From positions 186,001-250,000 of the forward strand of contig NZ_JAAGLY010000008.1 of NCBI RefSeq assembly GCF_010548375.1: a DNA stretch of 64,000 nt, written 5' to 3'. This DNA is from Streptomyces sp. SID13726 (GTDB lineage: Bacteria; Actinomycetota; Actinomycetes; Streptomycetales; Streptomycetaceae). Position numbers and translations under genes: made by a program. The notes below the pieces were generated by a model. The model was not told the DNA's origin and did no database searches. It saw only the letters and a list, made by a program, of their open reading frames with translations. This document shows, one piece after another, positions 60,132 to 64,000 of the stretch (position 1 is the first letter of the stretch; every line of letters starts with the position of its first letter).

Positions 60132-60762
60132 CCGCTCCCGTCGCAGGCAGGCGCCGACGTCACGAGCTGCTCCGCCCACGTCCTCCCTCTCACCCGTTCA
60201 CCGCACCGATCTGGAATCCGCCATCTCCCACCCCGACTTCGAGCTGTACGACAACGTCGGCCGCACCAGCGAACAGATCCGCGCCCACCGCACCGGGTCG
60301 GCCACCTCCGGCGATCTCCACCGGTGGGCCGAGCGCGACGCCGCCGCATTCCGCACCGCCCATCCACTGTCTGCCCCGTCCATGCCCGCCCCGGACCTGA
60401 GCCCCTACCGTGAGGCGCTCGGCGCAGCCGACAGCGCGGCCGAGTTCAGCGCCGCCCTCAACGCGCTCCTGGACGCGGTCGAGCCATTCCTCGCCGAGGT
60501 CATCGACCACCTGGCCCTCGCCGCTCGGTGGAAGAACCAAAACCGTGGCGCGGAACCCGGCTCGCCGCCATGGCTGCTGCGCGACGCGGCCAGCAGAATC
60601 TCCTCAGCCCTGGCCATGGCCGCCGAGGCCGACCTGACGATCCTCCGAGCGCACTACGATCCGCCGCCGGACCACTTCGGGCTCCTCAAGCAGCCACCTG
60701 TGCCTGGCGCGCCTGCGGCGCCGACTGGGCCACAGCACGGTTCGAGCGGACCACGACCCTGA
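60124..60762 (+). CDS. Hypothetical helical protein (about 212 aa)
   Basis: The clear part begins DLESAISHPDFELYDNVGR, then helices (HRWAERDAAAFRTAHPLS, DAVEPFLAEVIDHLALAARW, ISSALAMAAEADLTILRAHY). TTG 60124 is used as start because GGGAA precedes it, but ATG 60094 and GTG 60103 are alternatives; none has a good ribosome binding site. Similar proteins are common after VirB4-like genes in Streptomyces elements; function unknown. Confidence 0.6.
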   Translation: MHIRSRRRQAPTSRAAPPTSSLSPVHRTDLESAISHPDFELYDNVGRTSEQIRAHRTGSATSGDLHRWAERDAAAFRTAHPLSAPSMPAPDLSPYREALGAADSAAEFSAALNALLDAVEPFLAEVIDHLALAARWKNQNRGAEPGSPPWLLRDAASRISSALAMAAEADLTILRAHYDPPPDHFGLLKQPPVPGAPAAPTGPQHGSSGPRP

Positions 60763-60821
60763 CTGGCTGGGGCGGTAGGCATTCCGTCTCCCTCACGGCC
60801 GCTTCTGATCCGGACGAACGG

Positions 60822-61364
60822 ATGCTGCTGCACGATGTGGCCGACCGGCTCAACAACGTCGCCGACCAGCTCCCGCTGCCCGACCAGATCTGTCTGGATC
60901 CAGCGCTCAGCGAGATCCTGGACGACGAAGTCCGACACCTGGCCGCCTTGCTGGGCTTCCTGGCTGGCGAGAGCGCCTTTCGTCACCGGGCCACCGCCCG
61001 CTCCCCGGCCCGCCCGACAGCCACGGTGCAGCGAACGACCCTCGCGCTCGCGAGCGCCGCCGAACCCACTGGGCTCGCGCTCGCCGCTCTTGGTGCCGCC
61101 GTTCACCATCTCGGCCAGCTCGCCGACCTCACCCACCGAGTCCCCGGCCTTGCCCGTGACCGCACAATCATCATCGAGCACCAACGGCTCGTGGACCGCC
61201 TGGGCGACAGCCGCGTCCACCTCGCCCGCGCCGCAAAGCACCTACGTACCGCCGCCGACACCCGCATGCCGCCGGCCACGACTGCCGTGCCCTCTCCCGC
61301 GGCCACCACGGTCCCTCAAAAGCCTCACCCACGTCACCAGTTGAGGAACCGCCCTTGCACATAA
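60822..61364 (+). CDS. Hypothetical helical protein (180 aa, start uncertain)
   Basis: All-helical protein with HDVADRLNNVADQLPLPDQI, DEVRHLAALLGFLAGESAF, LALAALGAAVHHLGQLADLT and a final LGDSRVHLARAAKHLRTAAD. The last helix recalls the end of the gene at 62047-62586. The frame is open upstream, but that overlaps the previous gene; coding starts somewhere between 60765 and 60822, with ATG 60822 the latest safe choice. It precedes and overlaps 61355-62050 by ten bases. Confidence 0.55.
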   Translation: MLLHDVADRLNNVADQLPLPDQICLDPALSEILDDEVRHLAALLGFLAGESAFRHRATARSPARPTATVQRTTLALASAAEPTGLALAALGAAVHHLGQLADLTHRVPGLARDRTIIIEHQRLVDRLGDSRVHLARAAKHLRTAADTRMPPATTAVPSPAATTVPQKPHPRHQLRNRPCT

Positions 61365-62050
61365 CGGAATTCACCCGAGCGCTCACCGACCGACTGCCCG
61401 GCTGGCAGCCCTCCCCGACCGCAGTGCCCATCGCCACCGACCCTGCCAGCGACCGGATCTGGGACAGCGGCCCTCTTCCGTACGCCGCGTTCGAAGCGGA
61501 CAACATCCAGCGCAGCGTGCTCACCCACCACTGGGGCCTGCAGCTGTATGTCATGCCCCGACCCCACCGCCCCGGCGAGTACCTGATGCTGCCGATGCTG
61601 CCCGCCAACACCAGCCACCAGCACGTGACGGGCCTGCGAGCCCCGCGCGGTATCGCCGTCCCCGCCGCCCCCGTCCGCGCCGCGGCCCAATTGCACCGCC
61701 GGCTGCTGACCGACTATCGCCGCGCCGCGCCCACCGCGATCCGGCGCAGCAGCCCCGGACACCTCCAGGTCCACGTCACCCTCGACGAACACCGCCGTCC
61801 ACGGATCCGCACCGGCTACCTCGGCGTGTTCATCGAACTCCTCCACCGCGGCGGGTTCCTGCTCGACCCGGCCACCGGCGAATGCCACCTCCCTGACTCC
61901 CTCACCGACAAGGCAGCCCGGCGCCAGCTGACCATCAGCGTGCACCGCCTCCGGCTGCAGGGCTTCCACATCACCATCCCCTCCGCCGACGGCCCGCGCA
62001 CCTACCCACCCCACGCCCCCGCCTCACCGCGCAGGGGGCAACAGCGATGA
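61355..62050 (+). CDS. Hypothetical protein, 231 aa
   Basis: Starts at TTG 61355, a few bases after GAGGAACC. The product combines YAAFEADNIQRSVLTHHWG, a beta-rich mid part (GLQLYVMPRPHRPGEYLML), and a basic C-terminus (LTISVHRLRLQGFHITIPS). No family is recognised. ATGA overlap links it to the next gene, so 60822-62586 form one coupled unit. Confidence 0.6.
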   Translation: MHITEFTRALTDRLPGWQPSPTAVPIATDPASDRIWDSGPLPYAAFEADNIQRSVLTHHWGLQLYVMPRPHRPGEYLMLPMLPANTSHQHVTGLRAPRGIAVPAAPVRAAAQLHRRLLTDYRRAAPTAIRRSSPGHLQVHVTLDEHRRPRIRTGYLGVFIELLHRGGFLLDPATGECHLPDSLTDKAARRQLTISVHRLRLQGFHITIPSADGPRTYPPHAPASPRRGQQR

Positions 62051-62586
62051 ACCCGACCGACGACCACTTCGTCCGCGACCGTCTCACCACCTGGCAGCGC
62101 CGCATCCAGACGACCTCCGCCGACCTGGCCCCGCCGCAGACCGGAAGCGCACAAGCCGCGCTCGCACCCGTACTGCACCAGCTGGTCAGCGTGTACAACC
62201 TGTCCTCCGGGCTCGTCGCGGATCTGCACCAGTCCGCCGACAGTCCCCTCGCGACAATCAGCGCGGGGCGCGAGTACCTGGGCCATCTGGCCGCCGCTCT
62301 CGCGCACATCAACCGCGCCGCGGCTCACCTGAGTACGACGGTGATCGGCCTCACCGACGCCCACCGGCACACGCCTCGCCCGGGCACCGCCGCCCCGGTC
62401 GAGAGCCAGCTGGCCGTCACGCTCGGCCATTCCGCCGCCCTGCGCAGCCTGCACCGAGCGCTGGAGGCCGTCACCAGCCCGCTGGCCGGGCCGGAGCAGA
62501 ACTCAGGTCCCTCCTCGGCACCCGTCATCGGGGAGCACAGCCGGGCCGCGGACGCCAGCGGCACCCAGCCCACACGCCGGCGCTGA
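62047..62586 (+). CDS. Hypothetical helical protein, 179 aa
   Basis: Helical protein beginning NPTDDHFVRDRLTTWQRRIQ and containing YNLSSGLVADLHQSADSPL, REYLGHLAAALAHINRAAAHL. The repeated L/A spacing resembles the final helix of the 60822-61364 product, so the two may be related. It has a proline-rich tail. ATG is coupled to the previous stop. Function unknown. Confidence 0.6.
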   Translation: MNPTDDHFVRDRLTTWQRRIQTTSADLAPPQTGSAQAALAPVLHQLVSVYNLSSGLVADLHQSADSPLATISAGREYLGHLAAALAHINRAAAHLSTTVIGLTDAHRHTPRPGTAAPVESQLAVTLGHSAALRSLHRALEAVTSPLAGPEQNSGPSSAPVIGEHSRAADASGTQPTRRR

Positions 62587-62631
62587 AGCCTGGGCGCCAA
62601 CTGCCGCCACTCCCCCCCCTTAAAAATTCTT

Positions 62632-63219
62632 CTGTCCACCCGTTCCTTCATCGCCCGCCCCATCGACCTCAACGCCGGCTCCGGCTACACCGGCATCCAC
62701 GTGCAGTTGGACGGGGTGCCCAGCCACCATCTGCCCCTGCTGCTGACCGCCTACCAATGGCGCTTCGCCCGCGATCTTCACGCCCTGCGGCACCACCTCA
62801 TCGAGGACGTCGCCGTCGGCTGGGACGAGCTCGGCACCGATCTCCTCGACGGTGCCCCGCGCTCAGTCGTCCAGGCGTTGACCGGCGGTGAGCACTGGCC
62901 CAGCCGGACGCTGGACCACTTGATCGCTCCCGACAGCTCCCCTCCCGTGCGGATGACGGTCACGGAAACGACCGCCGATGCGCTGGGCATGCACTGGGGC
63001 TACATCCTGCATCCGACGGGAATCGAAGTGATCAGCCTCGTCCACCAGGACATCGGCCCCCTCGTGGACTGGAACACCGATCCGCGCAGCGTCTTCAGCG
63101 ACGACCCCGTGCGCTGGCACACAGGCGCCCTGCCGCCCATCACCGCTCCCGCGCCGCCACGTAACTCCCCTGCGGCTGCGGCGAACAGCGCCGGACCACG
63201 GCGCGCCGTCCGCCGCTGA
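62632..63219 (+). CDS. Hypothetical protein of a Streptomyces plasmid family; possible CTG start
   Basis: 195 residues. The likely N-terminus LSTRSFIARPIDLNAGSGYT begins at CTG 62632; GTG 62701 would remove conserved-looking residues before QLDGVPSHHLPLLLTAYQWR. Further hallmarks are DELGTDLLDGAP, MHWGYILHPTGIEVISLV and WNTDPRSVFSDDPVRWH. No good ribosome binding site precedes the CTG; a run of C and a short A-rich patch lie there instead. Function unknown; paralogues are common in Streptomyces accessory DNA. Confidence 0.6.
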   Translation: MSTRSFIARPIDLNAGSGYTGIHVQLDGVPSHHLPLLLTAYQWRFARDLHALRHHLIEDVAVGWDELGTDLLDGAPRSVVQALTGGEHWPSRTLDHLIAPDSSPPVRMTVTETTADALGMHWGYILHPTGIEVISLVHQDIGPLVDWNTDPRSVFSDDPVRWHTGALPPITAPAPPRNSPAAAANSAGPRRAVRR

Positions 63220-63242
63220 CCCGAACTTCCGAAGGAATCCCC

Positions 63243-64000
63243 CTGTCCACGCTCCACCCGCCCCCGATCACGGTCGTCATCGCCACCCGCCTGCGCGAAG
63301 ACCGGCTCGGCCACCTCACGGCCATGCACGCCAGCCTCACCCGGCAGTCCGTGCCCTGGGAAGCGCTGATCTCCCTGGACGGCGCCGACCCCGGCCAGCT
63401 GCCGGCCCCGCTCGCCGCCGACGCGCGCGTCCGCGTCCTGCCACTGCCCCACCCGGTGGGAGCGGCCTGCGCCCGCAACCTCGCCCTGAACGAGGTCCGC
63501 ACCCCCTTCGTCAACTGGGCGGACGACGACGACCTGTTCACCGACGACGCGATGACCGTACGGCTGCGTGAGCTGGAGCGGACCGGCCTGGGCTGGTGCG
63601 CGGGATACAGCGAGGACCTCCACCCGGACGGCACCACCAGGCTGTGGCGGTGCCCGACCCCGCCCGGCCGGCACGCGGCCGGCGACGTGTGGACGTACTG
63701 GAAGGACCCGTCCGACACCATCCCGATCGGGCCGACCACCATCCTCGCGCGCACCGATCTGGTGCGGGCCGCCCCGATGGGGGGCCTGGTCCAGGGCGAG
63801 GACTACCTGACCGCGATCGGCGTCACCTGCCTCGCGCCCGGCGTCCTGGTGCCCGTGCCGGTCTACCGCTACCGCAAACACCCCGGCCAGATGACCCGCC
63901 AGGACACCTACGATGTCCTGGAGCCGGCAGCCCGTCGGCATGCGTGGAACTACGGGCGCAGCCTGCGAGCTGTCCTCTCCGTCCCAGCGACGAGCAGTGC
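63243..64000 (+). CDS. Family 2 glycosyltransferase (partial, cut by window end)
   Basis: The frame from CTG 63243, about six bases after GAAGGAA, runs open to the window edge. GT-A features are clear: PPITVVIATRLREDRLGHLT, WEALISLDGADPGQ, AACARNLALNEVRTPFVNWA and the metal-binding DXD in NWADDDDLF. DYLTAIGVTCLAPGVLVPVP follows. The enzyme would transfer a sugar from a nucleotide donor; acceptor unknown. The start CTGTCCACG parallels the gene before it. Confidence 0.8.
   Translation, partial: MSTLHPPPITVVIATRLREDRLGHLTAMHASLTRQSVPWEALISLDGADPGQLPAPLAADARVRVLPLPHPVGAACARNLALNEVRTPFVNWADDDDLFTDDAMTVRLRELERTGLGWCAGYSEDLHPDGTTRLWRCPTPPGRHAAGDVWTYWKDPSDTIPIGPTTILARTDLVRAAPMGGLVQGEDYLTAIGVTCLAPGVLVPVPVYRYRKHPGQMTRQDTYDVLEPAARRHAWNYGRSLRAVLSVPATSS

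Noticed and set aside
60094..60762. ATG 60094 as a confident start
   Set aside because: The first residues are low-complexity and overlap the divergent gene at 59913-60131; no ribosome binding site supports it.

Overview
The window is very GC-rich, with GTG and TTG start codons, long chains of ATGA/GTGA/TTGA-coupled genes and many families typical of Streptomyces: WhiB, DUF317, DUF4913, DUF6112, SCO6880, and the MAB_1171c/ImmA/XRE trio. I read it as accessory DNA of a Streptomyces-like actinomycete, most likely a large conjugative plasmid (linear or circular) or a big integrated conjugative element. No rRNA, tRNA or CRISPR array was seen.

Layout. 1-2.6 kb: an effector-like protein with a DUF4157 (eCIS cargo-type) N-terminal part and a C-terminal cytidine-deaminase-like toxin domain, a strong terminator, and an ISAs1-type transposase remnant. 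3-5.2 kb: small minus-strand genes including a DUF6461 protein. 5.9-8.8 kb: an ImmA/IrrE-like peptidase, a seven-helix membrane protein and a convergent XRE/EspR-like regulator. 9.5-13.9 kb: a replication module, made of a small ORF, a helix-turn-helix initiator-like protein with six palindromic iterons inside its coding sequence, a zinc-finger protein, a WhiB protein and a membrane protein whose gene carries about 22 GGGGAC/GTCCCC hexamers. 14-16.6 kb: a mobilization module (MobC, relaxase, possible oriT hairpin). 16.7-22.5 kb: lipoprotein, NUDIX, DUF317 proteins, PIN-domain protein. 23.5-28.9 kb: imuA'-imuB-dnaE2 mutasome cassette with a good LexA box. 29-34.5 kb: HhH-GPD-like protein, DUF6953, a second PIN protein and a pentapeptide-repeat membrane protein.

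34.7-46 kb is a long minus-strand array: SpaA-like LPXTG-type surface protein, DUF317 proteins, and a tightly coupled HAD / MFS / ATP-grasp / MFS / winged-helix / HxlR block that looks like a small amide-ligase pathway with exporters and regulators. It continues into small helical proteins and a secreted SH3 protein. 46.2-50 kb is another coupled minus-strand operon (helical protein, GNAT, DUF3631-like, RelE/ParE-like, DUF4913). 50.1-51.1 kb holds a DNA methyltransferase behind a large inverted-repeat promoter region. 51.4-59.4 kb, on the plus strand, is the type IV secretion/transfer region: a two-domain cell-wall hydrolase, DUF6112, a membrane-anchored transfer protein, a TrbL/VirB6-like protein, an SCO6880 protein and a VirB4-like ATPase. 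The window ends with small accessory genes and a truncated family 2 glycosyltransferase.

A palindromic element (core CCCGGTTTCGGTAACCGGG) lies upstream of the two minus-strand operons, and a related sequence lies in the divergent promoter region. This suggests one regulator controls the conjugation and accessory operons together. Replication, mobilization, transfer, SOS mutagenesis and a possible metabolite pathway therefore appear to be carried as one element.
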